DNA from: Rikenellaceae bacterium
Lineage (GTDB): Bacteria; Bacteroidota; Bacteroidia; Bacteroidales; Rikenellaceae
Direction: 5' to 3'
Length of the DNA: 37,467 nucleotides
Assembly: GCA_020859685.1 (NCBI GenBank)
Contig: JAJBVT010000078.1
Location: 1-37,467, forward strand
In this document: positions 23,091-34,411 of the stretch, piece by piece
How positions within the stretch are numbered: position 1 is the stretch's first letter
Layout of the letters: every line of letters begins with the position of its first letter
Program-made: the position numbers and the translations under genes
Notes under the pieces: generated by a model
Told to the model about the DNA's origin: nothing
Database searches by the model: none
Seen by the model: only the letters and a program-made list of their open reading frames with translations

Positions 23091-24118
23091 TTATTGGTAG
23101 GCTTTGGGGTGTTTATAAATGGTTTCAGGATAGCGTTGAGTTTGTCCGACTCAATCAGAAACCCGTCGTGGCCGAAGTCGGAACTGAGTATGTATAATTT
23201 CGACCCGGGGATATGCCTGTAAAGGTATATCTGTTCCGAGACAGGAAATATTATATCCGAAGAGATGCCGATTATAAGGGTCGGGCATCCTATCTGCGAC
23301 AGGGCGCTCTCGATACCGCCCCGGAACCGGCCCACATTGTGCGAGTCGAACGCCTGCGTAAGGCGGTAGTACGAATAGGCGTCGAACCTGCGGCATAGCT
23401 TGTCGCCCTGATACTGCTGGTAGGTTCCCGCACGGAAACCGGCCACCTTGAAAAAGTTGTCGTTTTCCTGCTGCGTGGCGTTGTAGGCCGACGAGCCGCG
23501 GTAACTCAGCAGACCGAGGGACCTCGCTACCCGCATCCCCTTTTTCCCGGCCTCGCCGTCGGGCTGGCCGTAGGAGTGGTCGGCCTCGATGGCCATTCTC
23601 TGCGACTCGTTGAACGCGATGGTCCACGGCTGGCTGCGGGCCGAGGTAGCGATGAGCACCAGTTTCTTTACGAAATCCGGTCGGGTCAGCGCCATCTCCA
23701 TAGCCTGAAATCCGCCGATGGAGCTGCCTATGACCGCCCGCGCCGACGTTATGCCGAGGTGCTCCGCAAGCAGGAAATGGGCGTTCACCATATCGCGCAC
23801 CGTGATGAACGGGAAGGCGTCGTAGTAAGGTTCGCCCGTGGCCGGGTTGGTACTCAGGGGGCCGGTCGAACCGTAGTGCGACCCGATAATGTTGGCGCAG
23901 ACAATGAAGTGCCTCTGCGGGTCGAGGAACCTGCCGCGGTCCACCGTTCCGGGCCACCAGTCTGCTACGTCGGAGTTGGCCGTCAGGGCATGGCATACCC
24001 AGACGGTATTGTCCCCCTTCGCCCGGCCGAACGTGTGGTATGCTATGGTAAGTTCGGGCAGCTCCTCGCCGTTCTCCAGCCGGAAAGGTTTATCGTATCT
24101 GTAATATTTTACAGGCAT
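23087..24118 (-). CDS. metX: MetX, homoserine O-acetyltransferase family
   Basis: A 343-residue alpha/beta-hydrolase-fold acyltransferase that activates homoserine for methionine synthesis. It begins [20 protein letters not shown], has [34 protein letters not shown], the nucleophile elbow [14 protein letters not shown] (Ser about 133), the charge-relay Asp in [10 protein letters not shown] and the His in FGHDGFLIE. The acyl donor of MetX-fold enzymes can be acetyl- or succinyl-CoA and cannot be fixed by motif alone. The neighbouring MetY-type sulfhydrylase argues for O-acetylhomoserine. It lies 199 bp after metY, a gap with a 12-bp repeat array, and overlaps purD by 4 bp. Confidence 0.93.
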   Translation of the reverse strand: MPVKYYRYDKPFRLENGEELPELTIAYHTFGRAKGDNTVWVCHALTANSDVADWWPGTVDRGRFLDPQRHFIVCANIIGSHYGSTGPLSTNPATGEPYYDAFPFITVRDMVNAHFLLAEHLGITSARAVIGSSIGGFQAMEMALTRPDFVKKLVLIATSARSQPWTIAFNESQRMAIEADHSYGQPDGEAGKKGMRVARSLGLLSYRGSSAYNATQQENDNFFKVAGFRAGTYQQYQGDKLCRRFDAYSYYRLTQAFDSHNVGRFRGGIESALSQIGCPTLIIGISSDIIFPVSEQIYLYRHIPGSKLYILSSDFGHDGFLIESDKLNAILKPFINTPKPTNK

Positions 24119-24190
24119 TCCTGTCTATATCCGTTTTGTTGCTTCACCCTTCCGGGCAGCACTGTTTATCGTTGTTTCCGCCGCACCCGG

Positions 24191-24250
24191 ACCGGTTACG
24201 GGTTCTGTCACGGGTCCGGTCTCGGGTTCGGTCACGGGTTCGGTCACGGG
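24191..24250. repeat. 12-bp tandem repeat between metY and metX
   Basis: Five consecutive dodecamers end in CGGG: ACCGGTTACGGG, TTCTGTCACGGG, TCCGGTCTCGGG and two copies of TTCGGTCACGGG. A minus-strand frame through it reads PVTEPVTEPETG, but it is out of frame with metY and has no supporting features. Confidence 0.75.
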
Positions 24251-24317
24251 TCCGGGAATGGACCGTCGGCTACCGGCGGGGTAATCCACCCTCTCCACCG
24301 GCCCGGAACTCCGGCCG

Positions 24318-25694
<1,377 letters not shown>

Positions 25695-25785
25695 TTATAC
25701 CTGCACGATGCCACTTACTGTCCGCTCACTACTCCGCTCTCTACTCTGATCTCTGTCCCCTCACTGCTTCGCACTCCGCGGGCCG

Positions 25786-26604
25786 TTACTGCACAGGCGC
25801 CGTCTCCACCTTGTTCTGCTCCTCGGAGACTATCTCCATCAGCGCGATAAGCTCCTGATAGAGCGCATCGGGCGGGATGCCTATCTTAATCTGCCCGTTG
25901 CGGGCCACCGATATCGCTCCGGTCTCCTCCGATACCACTATCACAATTGCATCGCTCACCTCCGTTACCCCCAACGCGGCCCTGTGCCGCATCCCGAACG
26001 AAATGGGAACGTCGCTCTGCGTGGATGGCAATACGCACTTGGCCGCGACAATCCGCCCGTTGTTTATAACCAGCGCGCCGTCGTGCATCGGGGAGTTCTT
26101 GAAAAAAATATTTTTCAGCAGTGACGAGCTAATATTCGCGTCCAGCGTTATACCCGTCTCCGTGATAAACGACAGGTCCACATACTCCTGTATTACAATC
26201 AGCGCCCCTGTCTTGCCGGCCGACATATCCGCGCAGGCCTTGACAACCGGGTTCAGGAAACTCATATCCGAGGTCTTCTCCTCCCGGAAATCGAACAGCT
26301 TGCTGAGGAAAGAATTTCTCCGCTGCTTGCTCTTCTTCCCCAGCACCTGGAGGAACCGCCGTATCTCCGGTTGGAACACCACTATCAGCGCCACCACCCC
26401 CACACCTATAATGTGACCCAGCACGGCGGAGAGCATCTCCATGTTCAGGGCCTTCACCACTATCCACAGCAGGTATATCAGTATGATGCCCGACAGGATA
26501 TTGGGTGCCTGCGTATCCCGTGTGAGTTTGTATATGTAATACATTATCAACGCGATAGCGAAGATATCCAGAATGTCGACAATCGTAAACCGTATAAAAT
26601 CCAT
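25786..26604 (-). CDS. cdaA: CdaA-type diadenylate cyclase
   Basis: Membrane-bound DAC-domain enzyme that makes c-di-AMP from two ATP. The 272 residues start with three membrane helices (about 10-27, 37-53, 56-78), then the DisA-N domain with the two catalytic motifs DGA (175-177, in MHDGALVINNGRI) and RHRAA (206-210, in ISFGMRHRAALGVTE). EVSDAIVIVVSEETGAISVA completes the fold. The open frame extends 12 codons upstream to 26640, but a -7 box at 26638-26645 would place the transcription start downstream of that ATG, so MDFIRFTIVD at 26604 is preferred. No CdaR-like partner follows; metY is next on the strand. Confidence 0.95.
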   Translation of the reverse strand: MDFIRFTIVDILDIFAIALIMYYIYKLTRDTQAPNILSGIILIYLLWIVVKALNMEMLSAVLGHIIGVGVVALIVVFQPEIRRFLQVLGKKSKQRRNSFLSKLFDFREEKTSDMSFLNPVVKACADMSAGKTGALIVIQEYVDLSFITETGITLDANISSSLLKNIFFKNSPMHDGALVINNGRIVAAKCVLPSTQSDVPISFGMRHRAALGVTEVSDAIVIVVSEETGAISVARNGQIKIGIPPDALYQELIALMEIVSEEQNKVETAPVQ

Positions 26605-26637
26605 CCGGGCCTCCCAGGTACTGTTATTTGTAACTGA

Positions 26638-26645
26638 CAAATTTA
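26638..26645 (-). promoter_or_regulatory. cdaA promoter -7 element
   Basis: The minus strand reads TAAATTTG at 26645-26638, a TAnnTTTG match. The predicted start of transcription, about 26632, lies inside the upstream-extended reading frame and so supports the shorter CdaA. Confidence 0.5.
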
Positions 26646-26761
26646 ATTAATTTCCCCGATAAACGAACCCCGATACCCGCACCCTTTTCGCCGCCGAGAA
26701 ATATAATATGCGGAAGACTGCGCTTGCGGCCCTGCGGACATGCGGTTGTCGGGAAAAAAGG

Positions 26762-26792
26762 AAAGGACGGCCCTCCGCATGGGCCGTCCTTT
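26762..26792 (-). terminator. secDF terminator
   Basis: A perfect 12-bp stem, AAAGGACGGCCC (26762-26773) with GGGCCGTCCTTT (26781-26792), and a 7-nt loop. On the minus strand CCTTTTTTCCC follows. It lies 23 bp after the secDF stop. Confidence 0.8.
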
Positions 26793-26814
26793 CGGGTGTC
26801 CGGATTAATCCGGC

Positions 26815-29800
26815 CTACTTTTTCTTCTCTTCTTTCTCCTCCGTGCGCTTCATCAGGTCGTAAGCGAGCGGGGTGGCTGTGAATATCGAGGATAGAGTAC
26901 CGATTACCACACCGAACATCAGGGCGAAGATAAATCCGCGGATTACTTCACCGCCGAAGAGGAATATCGCCAGAAGCACCACGAACGTCGTACCAGAGGT
27001 ATTGATTGTACGCGACAGGGTGCTGTTTATAGCGTTGTTGATATTGTCGGCAACGGACCGTTTGGGATACAACTGCTGATTCTCGCGGATACGGTCGAAG
27101 ATAACCACCTTATCGTTTATCGAGTACCCGATAATGGTAAGTATGGCCGCGATGAACGACTGGTCCACCTCGATGGTAAACGGCAGTATGCCGTGGAACA
27201 GCGAGAACAGCCCGATGGTCAGGAACGCGTCGTGCGCCAGTGCGGCGACGCTGCCCACTCCCCACTGCCATTGCCTGAACCTAAGCATCACGTAGATACC
27301 GATTGCCAGAAGGCTGAAAAATACGGCGATAAACGAATTGCGTATGGTCTCATGGGCGATACTCGCCCCTACCTTGTCGGCCGAAACGATACCGTTGGGG
27401 TTGGTGGCAGTAGTCTGGAACTGTGTTTCCGAAATAGGGTCGACATAGAGCGGGCTGAGAGCCTCGTAGAGCAGGTGTTCCACCTGATCCGTCGCATCGT
27501 CCGAATCGTCGTCCGCGCGGTACTGCGTTACGATACGCATCTGGTCCGCGTTACCGAACTGAACCACGTTCACACTCTTTTCGGCGTCGTCGCCCGGGGC
27601 GTCCGCCAGCTTTTCATAAAGGGCGTCGCGCACCTCGTCGGCCGTAACGTTCCGGTCGAACCGTACCACGTAAGAACGGCCACCCGTAAAGTCCACACCG
27701 TAGTTGAGGCCGCGGAACGAGAGCGAGCAGATTGCGATTACAATGAGTATACCCGAAACGAGATACGAGGTCTTCCGGCTCTTGAGGAAGTCGAACTTCG
27801 TATTGCTCAGGAAATTTTCGGTGAATTTCGTGGAGAATTTGATATCCTTCTCCCTGGCCAGCATCCGGTTGTAAATCATCCGCGTGATTACGAACGCGCA
27901 GAAGAGCGAGGTAAGGATACCGATAATAAGGGTGGTGGCGAAGCCGCGCACCGGACCGATACCGAACATGAACAGCACGATGGCCGTTATCATGGTGGTT
28001 ATATTGGAGTCGAGGATGGCGGAGGTGGCGTTCTTGTACCCGGCCTGTATCGCCGCGGCGAGACCTTTGCCTCCCCTGAGTTCCTCTTTAATTCTCTCGT
28101 AGATAATCACGTTGGCGTCCACCGCCATACCCATCGTCAGCACGATACCGGCTATACCCGGCAGGGTAAGCACCGCCCCGAACGAGGCGAGCACCCCGAA
28201 CAGGAAGAACAGGTTGGCTATAAGGGCCACGCTGGCCACCCAGCCCGCCGTGCTGTAAAACAGTATCATGTAGATAAGCACCAGAATGAAAGCCAGCAGA
28301 AACGACAGCATACTGGAATTGATGGATTCCCGTCCGAGAGACGGACCCACCACAGTGTCCTGTATAATGCGCGCCGGAGCGGGCAGTTTACCCGATTTGA
28401 GCACGTTGGCAAGGTCGGTAGCCTCCTGTATGGTAAAACTGCCGGTAATCTGAGAGCTTCCGCCCGTTATCTCCTGATTCACCCTCGGCGCCGAGTAGAC
28501 GTAGTCGTCGAGGACGATGGCGATGAAACTTCCGATATTGTCGGCCGTGAGCCGCGCCCAACGGCCCGCGCCGTCGCCGTTCATAGTCATATGTACCTCG
28601 GCGGCCGACCCGAACTGTGAATACTGGGGACGGGCGTCGGTAATGGCGCCGCCGTCGAGCGGAGCCTGTCCGTCGCGCGTATTCGCCTTAATGGCGTAGA
28701 GCTGGTAAATATTGGTCTCGACGTTGTTATCCTTCATCGGGCTGACGTCCCACTTGAATCTCACGTCGCGCGGGAGCCTCGAGCGGACCTGCGGCATATT
28801 GAGCAGGGACATTACCGCCGAGGTGTCGTACGAATAGGCCATGCCGACCACCGGGGTCGAGTAGGCCTGCATCGTGTTGTAGTCCACCGAGGGCATGAGC
28901 TTGTCGAACAGCGGGTTGCTAACGGTCATGCCCAGAGCCTCGCCGAGTTCTTCCCCCTCCAACTCCTCGAGGGCGGCAAGCAGTTCGTTGGAGGCCTCCT
29001 CTTCGAGGGCCTCCTCCAGCCCCTGCGGAAGTTCGATTTCTTCTACGACTGTCTCCTCGCCGGGTTCCCTGTCCCCCTTTACGGCCTGTTCTATATCGCG
29101 GAGGATTTCGTTGATGCCCATGAAGATGGGGAACATCTCGGTATTGTCGTACACGGCCCAGAACTCGAGCGATGCGGTACCCTGCAACAGTTTGCGCACG
29201 CGCTCAGGCTCCTTCACCCCCGGAAGCTCCACCAGAATTCGGCCGGAACCCTCGATGCGCTGTATATTGGGCTGTGTAACCCCGAACCGGTCGATACGGT
29301 TACGCAGTACGTTGTAAGAGTTGGCGATGGCCCCGTCCGACTGTTGGCGCAGAACACGTATCACCTCGTCGTTCGAGGACGTCGGCCCTATCTCATTCCG
29401 CAGTTCCGGAGTGTTGAATACATTGGCCAGAGGTGCACCGCCGGAGGTCTCGTTGTAGGCCCTTGCAAAGAGGGTTATAAAGTCGTCCGAACTGCTCTTC
29501 TGCGCCTCTTTGGCCTGCGCTATGGCCTGCACGAACGCCGGGTCCTGGCTGTTGTTGGCAAGCGCCACCACCACGTCCTCCACCGAAATTTCGAGGATTA
29601 CGTTCATACCCCCCTTGAGGTCGAGACCGAGGTTTATCTCTTTCTCCTTGGCTTCGCGGTAGTTATATTTGATAAAACCGAGGTTGTATACCGTCTTGGT
29701 CTTGATGGAGTCGAGATAGGCCTGCTCCTTTTCCGCGCGCTCCTCCACGGGGAACTGGGCGGCGTAACGTTCCGCCTTCTTCTCGGCGCGGTATGTGACG

Positions 29801-29877
29801 TAGGTGAACGAAAGCTGGTACGCACAGGCGACCACCAGAAGGACCACCAATAATTTAAGTGCACCTTTATTCTGCAT
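26815..29877 (-). CDS. secDF: SecDF, fused protein-export translocase subunit
   Basis: A 1,020-residue fusion of SecD and SecF, the proton-driven accessory complex that pulls secreted proteins through SecYEG. The SecD part (about 1-650) has one N-terminal helix, LGLDLKGGMNVILEI, the periplasmic P1 segments (YNVLRNRIDRFGVTQPNIQR, RILVELPGVKEPERVRKLL) and helices with GIVLTMGMAVDANVIIYERI. The SecF part (about 690-1010) has GLNYGVDFTGGRSYVVRF and IIGYSINDKVVIFDRIRENQ. Fusion of the two is usual in Bacteroidota. An acidic insert (EEIELPQGLEEALEEEASNE) lies inside P1. The C-terminus is EEKEEKKK. It has its own promoter and terminator. Confidence 0.97.
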   Translation of the reverse strand: MQNKGALKLLVVLLVVACAYQLSFTYVTYRAEKKAERYAAQFPVEERAEKEQAYLDSIKTKTVYNLGFIKYNYREAKEKEINLGLDLKGGMNVILEISVEDVVVALANNSQDPAFVQAIAQAKEAQKSSSDDFITLFARAYNETSGGAPLANVFNTPELRNEIGPTSSNDEVIRVLRQQSDGAIANSYNVLRNRIDRFGVTQPNIQRIEGSGRILVELPGVKEPERVRKLLQGTASLEFWAVYDNTEMFPIFMGINEILRDIEQAVKGDREPGEETVVEEIELPQGLEEALEEEASNELLAALEELEGEELGEALGMTVSNPLFDKLMPSVDYNTMQAYSTPVVGMAYSYDTSAVMSLLNMPQVRSRLPRDVRFKWDVSPMKDNNVETNIYQLYAIKANTRDGQAPLDGGAITDARPQYSQFGSAAEVHMTMNGDGAGRWARLTADNIGSFIAIVLDDYVYSAPRVNQEITGGSSQITGSFTIQEATDLANVLKSGKLPAPARIIQDTVVGPSLGRESINSSMLSFLLAFILVLIYMILFYSTAGWVASVALIANLFFLFGVLASFGAVLTLPGIAGIVLTMGMAVDANVIIYERIKEELRGGKGLAAAIQAGYKNATSAILDSNITTMITAIVLFMFGIGPVRGFATTLIIGILTSLFCAFVITRMIYNRMLAREKDIKFSTKFTENFLSNTKFDFLKSRKTSYLVSGILIVIAICSLSFRGLNYGVDFTGGRSYVVRFDRNVTADEVRDALYEKLADAPGDDAEKSVNVVQFGNADQMRIVTQYRADDDSDDATDQVEHLLYEALSPLYVDPISETQFQTTATNPNGIVSADKVGASIAHETIRNSFIAVFFSLLAIGIYVMLRFRQWQWGVGSVAALAHDAFLTIGLFSLFHGILPFTIEVDQSFIAAILTIIGYSINDKVVIFDRIRENQQLYPKRSVADNINNAINSTLSRTINTSGTTFVVLLAIFLFGGEVIRGFIFALMFGVVIGTLSSIFTATPLAYDLMKRTEEKEEKKK

Positions 29878-29954
29878 TTTGTTTGAGTTTATTTATACTT
29901 ATTAATATCCGTTCGTAAAGGCCGTCTCCTACGGTGCGCAGAAAAGGCGGAGTG

Positions 29955-29984
29955 CAAAACTACACAATTTTTTACTAATTGCAA
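29955..29984 (-). promoter_or_regulatory. secDF promoter
   Basis: The minus strand reads TTG (29984-29982), a 19-bp spacer, then TAGTTTTG (29962-29955), a good -33/-7 pair. The leader would be about 70 nt. The rest of the 303-bp gap to aroB (29985-30180) shows no gene; a short duplicated CCGGTACC occurs near 30050-30068. Confidence 0.65.
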
Positions 29985-30180
29985 CAGTATTAACGCCCCA
30001 ACTTGTTACCCCGGGTCCATTAATTTAATGCGGCTTAACTGCGCACGAACCGGTACCTTCCGGTACCTGTTCCCACCGTACCGCCACCATATTCCGATGG
30101 CATTGGGGCCGGTGCAATAACCTCCTCCCGTGGCGTCCGTCGGAAGAAAGTGCCGCCACAGAAAGATTCCCCGTGTACGG

Positions 30181-31221
30181 CTATACCGCAAGCGATGGCA
30201 TTATCCCTTCCAACTCGGCAAACCCCGTCCTGCGGATTTCGCAGTTTCCTATACCCGTGGGCAGGACCAGATGTATATCGTCCCTTTCCCGCTTCTTGTC
30301 CATCTGAAGCGCTTTGAACAGCCTTTTGGCGTCTATCCCGCTGGCGGTAGGTAGCCCCGCGTTGGCTACGGCTGCGGTTATTCGCGCGGCGGCAGGCTCG
30401 TCGAGACAGCCCCACAGCACGGCCAGAGACGCGGCCGTCACCATTCCTATTCCTACCGCCTCGCCGTGAAGGAAGTTGGAGGTAGTCTTCTCGACCGCAT
30501 GGGCGAACGTATGGCCGAGATTGAGCTTGCGCCTTTCGCCCGTCTCTTTTTCGTCCCTGCCCACAATCGCGGCTTTTACCCTCACCGCGCCCGCAACGGC
30601 CTTCAGCAGCAGCTGCTTATCGCTCCTAAAATCCGCTAAAGCGTGTTTTTCGAAAAGGCCGAACAGTTCGGCGTCGGCTATGATTCCGGATTTGATAATC
30701 TCCGCGCACCCGGCGGCGAACTCCCGGTCGGAGAGGGTGTCTGTCAGCCCGAGGTCGCACAGCACGAACTCCGGCTGGTTGAAGGTGCCTACCATGTTCT
30801 TGTACCCCTCGAAGTTAACCCCGTTCTTTCCGCCCACGCTGGCGTCCACCTGCGCCAGCAGGGTGGAGGCGACGAAGCCGAACGGCATCCCGCGCATGTA
30901 AGTAGAGGCGGCGAACCCCGTGATATCGGTCACGATACCGCCGCCGAACCCCAGAAGGAACGTCTTACGGTCGGCATTCAGCCCGACCAGCTCGTGGTAT
31001 ATCCGCTCGGCGGTGGCGAGGGTCTTGTTGGTTTCGCCCATACCTATTATTATATGCTCGTACGGGTCTATGATTTCGCGGTAGCGGCGGTGGACGTTCG
31101 AGTCGGTGACTATGACCACCCTACGCCCCTGCGTTAGGGCCGCCAGTTCATCCAGCGCATCGCCTATAATGATGCGGGAAGGCGCTCCGGCCTCCCTGCT
31201 AACTTCGATTACCTCTTTCAT
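30181..31221 (-). CDS. aroB: AroB, 3-dehydroquinate synthase
   Basis: NAD- and metal-dependent cytosolic enzyme that cyclises DAHP to 3-dehydroquinate, the second step of the shikimate pathway. The 346 residues include the NAD-binding FLLGFGGGIVTDITGFAAST, YMRGMPFGFVASTLLAQVDA, SVGGKNGVNFEGYKNMVGTF, the metal-binding LNLGHTFAHAVE and FLHGEAVGIGM. The frame is open 10 codons upstream to 31251, but the -7 box at 31249-31256 overlaps that ATG, so MKEVIEVSREAG at 31221 is preferred. It diverges from typA. SecDF follows on the same strand but has its own promoter. Confidence 0.96.
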   Translation of the reverse strand: MKEVIEVSREAGAPSRIIIGDALDELAALTQGRRVVIVTDSNVHRRYREIIDPYEHIIIGMGETNKTLATAERIYHELVGLNADRKTFLLGFGGGIVTDITGFAASTYMRGMPFGFVASTLLAQVDASVGGKNGVNFEGYKNMVGTFNQPEFVLCDLGLTDTLSDREFAAGCAEIIKSGIIADAELFGLFEKHALADFRSDKQLLLKAVAGAVRVKAAIVGRDEKETGERRKLNLGHTFAHAVEKTTSNFLHGEAVGIGMVTAASLAVLWGCLDEPAAARITAAVANAGLPTASGIDAKRLFKALQMDKKRERDDIHLVLPTGIGNCEIRRTGFAELEGIMPSLAV

Positions 31222-31248
31222 GCTAAACGGGTGTTTGTACTTCCGCGG

Positions 31249-31256
31249 CAAAGATA
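31249..31256 (-). promoter_or_regulatory. aroB promoter -7 element
   Basis: The minus strand reads TATCTTTG at 31256-31249, 28 bp before the chosen aroB ATG. No -33 TTTG is seen at the right distance. Confidence 0.45.
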
Positions 31257-31279
31257 ACGCATTTGCACTATTTTATTCT

Positions 31280-31287
31280 TACCTTTG
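31280..31287 (+). promoter_or_regulatory. typA promoter -7 element
   Basis: TACCTTTG at 31280-31287 matches TAnnTTTG. A TTTG at 31262-31265 is only 14 bp upstream, closer than the usual 19-21 bp. The leader would be about 115 nt. Confidence 0.45.
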
Positions 31288-31408
31288 CCGCCGTAAATTT
31301 CGCGGGGACCGGGCCGCGGGGCTTTCCCCCGTCCGTCCGGTGCCGACTAACCGCCGCCCCGCATCCGCCGCCGCATCGATAATCACTCCTGCGGCTAAAA
31401 GTTAAAGA

Positions 31409-33208
31409 ATGGATAAGATAAGGAACATCGCTATTATAGCGCACGTCGACCACGGAAAGACCACGCTGGTTGATAAAATGATATACCAGGGCAACCTGCT
31501 CCGCGAGAACTCCGGTTCGGGCGACCTGATAATGGACAACAACGACCTCGAACGGGAACGCGGCATTACGATTCTCTCAAAAAACGTCTCGGTAAATTAC
31601 AACGGTTACAAGATAAACATTATCGACACCCCGGGCCACTCCGACTTCGGGGGGGAGGTGGAGCGCGTGCTCAATATGGCCGACGGGGTGCTCCTGCTGG
31701 TGGACGCCTTCGAGGGGACGATGCCCCAGACTCGGTTCGTCCTTCAGAAAGCGCTCGCACTCGGTAAGAAACCCATCGTGGTGATAAACAAGGTCGACAA
31801 ACCCAACTGCCGCCCCGACGTGGTGCACGAGCAGGTGTTCGACCTGATGTTCACGCTCGAGGCTACCAACGACCAGCTCGATTTCCGCACCATTTACGGC
31901 AGCGCAAAACAGGGTTGGATGTCGCACAAGTGGAACGAGCGGACCGACAGTATCACCCCCCTGTTGGACGCGATTATCGACGATATACCCGCCCCGCAAA
32001 TCGTGGAGGGGACTCCGCAGCTGCTGATAACCTCGCTGGAGTTCTCGCCCTACGTAGGCCGTATCGCCGTGGGCAAGCTCACCCGCGGAACCCTTGCCAA
32101 CGGGATGAACGTCACCCTGGCTAAGCGCGACGGGGTGACGATGGTAAAGACCCGTATCAAGGAGCTGATGATCTTCGAAGGGCTGGGTAAGGCGAAGGCC
32201 GACCAGGTGCGGTGCGGCGAAATATGCGCTCTGGTGGGAATCGAGGGCTTCGAAATCGGCGACACGGTATGCGACTACGAGAACCCCGAGCCGCTCGAAC
32301 CCATCGCCATCGACGAGCCTACCATGAGCATGCTCTTTACAATAAACGATTCGCCCTTTTTCGGCCGCGACGGTAAATACGTCACTTCGCGCCATATCAA
32401 GGAGCGGCTCGACCGCGAGCTGGAGAAGAACCTCGCCCTGAGGGTCGAACCGGGCGAGACGGCCGAGAGCTTCGTGGTCTACGGCCGCGGCGTGCTGCAC
32501 CTCTCGGTGCTTATCGAAACGATGCGCCGCGAGGGTTACGAATTGCAGGTGGGCCAGCCGCAGGTGATAATTCGCCAGATAGACGGGAAGAAATGCGAAC
32601 CGGTGGAGGAGCTTACGATCGACCTCCCGGAGGACTATTCGGGTAAGGCCATCGAGCTGACCACCAAACGCAAGGGTACGCTGGTAAATATGGAGACCGT
32701 GAACGGCCGCACCCGGCTGGAGTTCGATATCCCTTCGCGGGGTATCATCGGCCTTCGGAGCAATATGCTAACGGCCACCGCCGGAGAAGCCGTAATGTCC
32801 CACCGCCTGAAGGGGTACGAACCCTACATGGGCGATATAGAGATGCGTATAAACGGCTCCATCATCGCAATGGAGACGGGCCAGTCGTACGCCTATGCGA
32901 TAAACAAACTTCAGGACCGGGGCCGCTTCTTCGTCGCCCCCGGCGAGGATATCTACTGCGGGCAGGTAGTGGGTGAGAACACCCGCAGCGAAGATATGAC
33001 TGTAAACCTCACCAAGAGCAAGAAGCTCACGAACATGCGGGCCAGCGGCTCCGACGAGAAGACGAGCATCGCCCCGCCCGTGGTATTCTCGCTCGAGGAG
33101 GCGCTCGAATATATCAAGGAGGACGAATACGTGGAGGTCACTCCGAAACATATCCGCCTGCGCAAGATTCTCCTTTCGGAAACCGACCGAAAGAGGACGG
33201 GGAAATAG
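31409..33208 (+). CDS. typA: TypA/BipA ribosome-associated GTPase
   Basis: A translational GTPase (599 aa) related to EF-G and LepA, which acts on ribosome assembly and stress adaptation, notably in the cold. The G domain has [16 protein letters not shown] (G1), [11 protein letters not shown] (G2), [15 protein letters not shown] (G3), [13 protein letters not shown] (G4) and a G5-like GSAKQGW. Domain II and the EF-G-like domains III and V follow, with [20 protein letters not shown]. The C-terminal domain unique to this family ends [20 protein letters not shown]. Length and order are standard. It diverges from aroB and is followed 74 bp on by the DUF5700 lipoprotein gene. Confidence 0.97.
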   Translation: MDKIRNIAIIAHVDHGKTTLVDKMIYQGNLLRENSGSGDLIMDNNDLERERGITILSKNVSVNYNGYKINIIDTPGHSDFGGEVERVLNMADGVLLLVDAFEGTMPQTRFVLQKALALGKKPIVVINKVDKPNCRPDVVHEQVFDLMFTLEATNDQLDFRTIYGSAKQGWMSHKWNERTDSITPLLDAIIDDIPAPQIVEGTPQLLITSLEFSPYVGRIAVGKLTRGTLANGMNVTLAKRDGVTMVKTRIKELMIFEGLGKAKADQVRCGEICALVGIEGFEIGDTVCDYENPEPLEPIAIDEPTMSMLFTINDSPFFGRDGKYVTSRHIKERLDRELEKNLALRVEPGETAESFVVYGRGVLHLSVLIETMRREGYELQVGQPQVIIRQIDGKKCEPVEELTIDLPEDYSGKAIELTTKRKGTLVNMETVNGRTRLEFDIPSRGIIGLRSNMLTATAGEAVMSHRLKGYEPYMGDIEMRINGSIIAMETGQSYAYAINKLQDRGRFFVAPGEDIYCGQVVGENTRSEDMTVNLTKSKKLTNMRASGSDEKTSIAPPVVFSLEEALEYIKEDEYVEVTPKHIRLRKILLSETDRKRTGK

Positions 33209-33282
33209 GGCCACGGTACTATTCCCGCCGAATCGGGGTGGGAACTTGTGCCGATTAAAAAATTAACAATCGACAATTTAAA

Positions 33283-34392
33283 ATGATTAAAAATCTACTT
33301 TTTGCACTGCTGTTGACGGTGTTGTTTTCGTGTGGGAGAAATCCGGGTTCCGGCTCCGGGGAATCCGCAGTAAATGTGGAGTCGGTGGACGCTTTTTTCG
33401 TCTTTGCCGAGAAGATGGTCGGCGGCGGTGAAATAACCGACAAAGATTGGGGTGAACTATTTTCCACGCCCGGGTATGCGATACTTACCGACCACTTCGG
33501 TGAAGAGCTGATGAAGGAGTGTATCTCGCTGGGCTTCTCGCCCGAAAGGCGGGACGAGCGGGACGCCTTTATCGGCCGACAGCTTACCGAGGAGGAATTT
33601 ATGGACCGTAACCGGGTGCTTCCCTGGTTTATGGCCGGTAACTTTGCCGACATGCAGGGGCATTGGGACGAACTGAAGAATTTCCGGGCGTCTTTCGATT
33701 TCGACGGCCTCGAAGCGGAAGCCACGGCCCTGCTCCGGGACTATCTGATAGACCCTGTGGACTCTCTGATAGAGTTCCCGCGGCTGACCTTCGTCTGTAT
33801 GGACAACAATGCCCGCAGTCTCGACCAGGGCATCGTTATGGACCTTAACCATGCCTATTCCAATACATTCACCCAGACGGCCGAAGGTATGGCCCACGAG
33901 ATGTTCCATACTTACAGGTCTGGGCTGATGAACAGGGACTTTATCTTTTCCGACCCGCTGGTATGGGCCTTGTCGGTCGTGCAGAACGAGGGCATGGCCG
34001 ACCAGCTCGACAAAGAGCCTTACCGGATGCCCGACAACCTGGATGAACTCGAAGAAGGATACCGAATCTACCACCGGGCGTATGTCGATACGGAGTTAGT
34101 TCTTGCACGGCTCGACAGGGCCACAATCGCCTTTCTCGACGGAGAAATTAGTGAGGAGGAGTTCGATGTCTTTACCGACGACCTGTTTATTTTCGACGGC
34201 CACCCCAACGGTTTTTACATGACTTCGCTCATCCGCGAACAGGGACTTATGGACGAGATGGTCCGTGACCCGGCCAATCCGGCCGCTTTCGCGCGTGTCT
34301 ATAACAGAGCGGCGGAAGCCGCGGGAGCGTTCGTATTCAGCCCCCAGGTGATGGAGTACCTCGAACAACTCGAAAGTCGGTATCTGTTATAA
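33283..34392 (+). CDS. DUF5700-type putative zinc peptidase, lipoprotein
   Basis: A 369-residue lipoprotein. The signal MIKNLLFALLLTVLFSCG puts the lipobox cysteine at residue 17, and the mature protein starts with a Gly/Ser-rich tether (GRNPGSGSGES). Residues 205-209 are HEMFH, an HExxH zinc motif, inside TAEGMAHEMFHTYRSG. A Glu at 236 in VVQNEGMADQL is placed as the third gluzincin ligand. This arrangement matches the putative zinc-dependent peptidases of DUF5700. The substrate is unknown. It should be anchored in the inner or outer membrane and face the periplasm or the surface. It follows typA in the same direction and ends in a strong terminator. Confidence 0.8.
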   Translation: MIKNLLFALLLTVLFSCGRNPGSGSGESAVNVESVDAFFVFAEKMVGGGEITDKDWGELFSTPGYAILTDHFGEELMKECISLGFSPERRDERDAFIGRQLTEEEFMDRNRVLPWFMAGNFADMQGHWDELKNFRASFDFDGLEAEATALLRDYLIDPVDSLIEFPRLTFVCMDNNARSLDQGIVMDLNHAYSNTFTQTAEGMAHEMFHTYRSGLMNRDFIFSDPLVWALSVVQNEGMADQLDKEPYRMPDNLDELEEGYRIYHRAYVDTELVLARLDRATIAFLDGEISEEEFDVFTDDLFIFDGHPNGFYMTSLIREQGLMDEMVRDPANPAAFARVYNRAAEAAGAFVFSPQVMEYLEQLESRYLL

Positions 34393-34411
34393 GGGGAAAA
34401 TGTCGTTTAAT

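Noticed and set aside
27193..28620. 475-codon plus-strand frame opposite secDF
   Set aside because: Antisense shadow. The translation is His/Arg/Gly-rich and matches nothing, while secDF is certain.
30006..30191. 61-codon minus-strand ORF in the aroB-secDF gap
   Set aside because: No start context, no family match, and it overlaps the aroB end.
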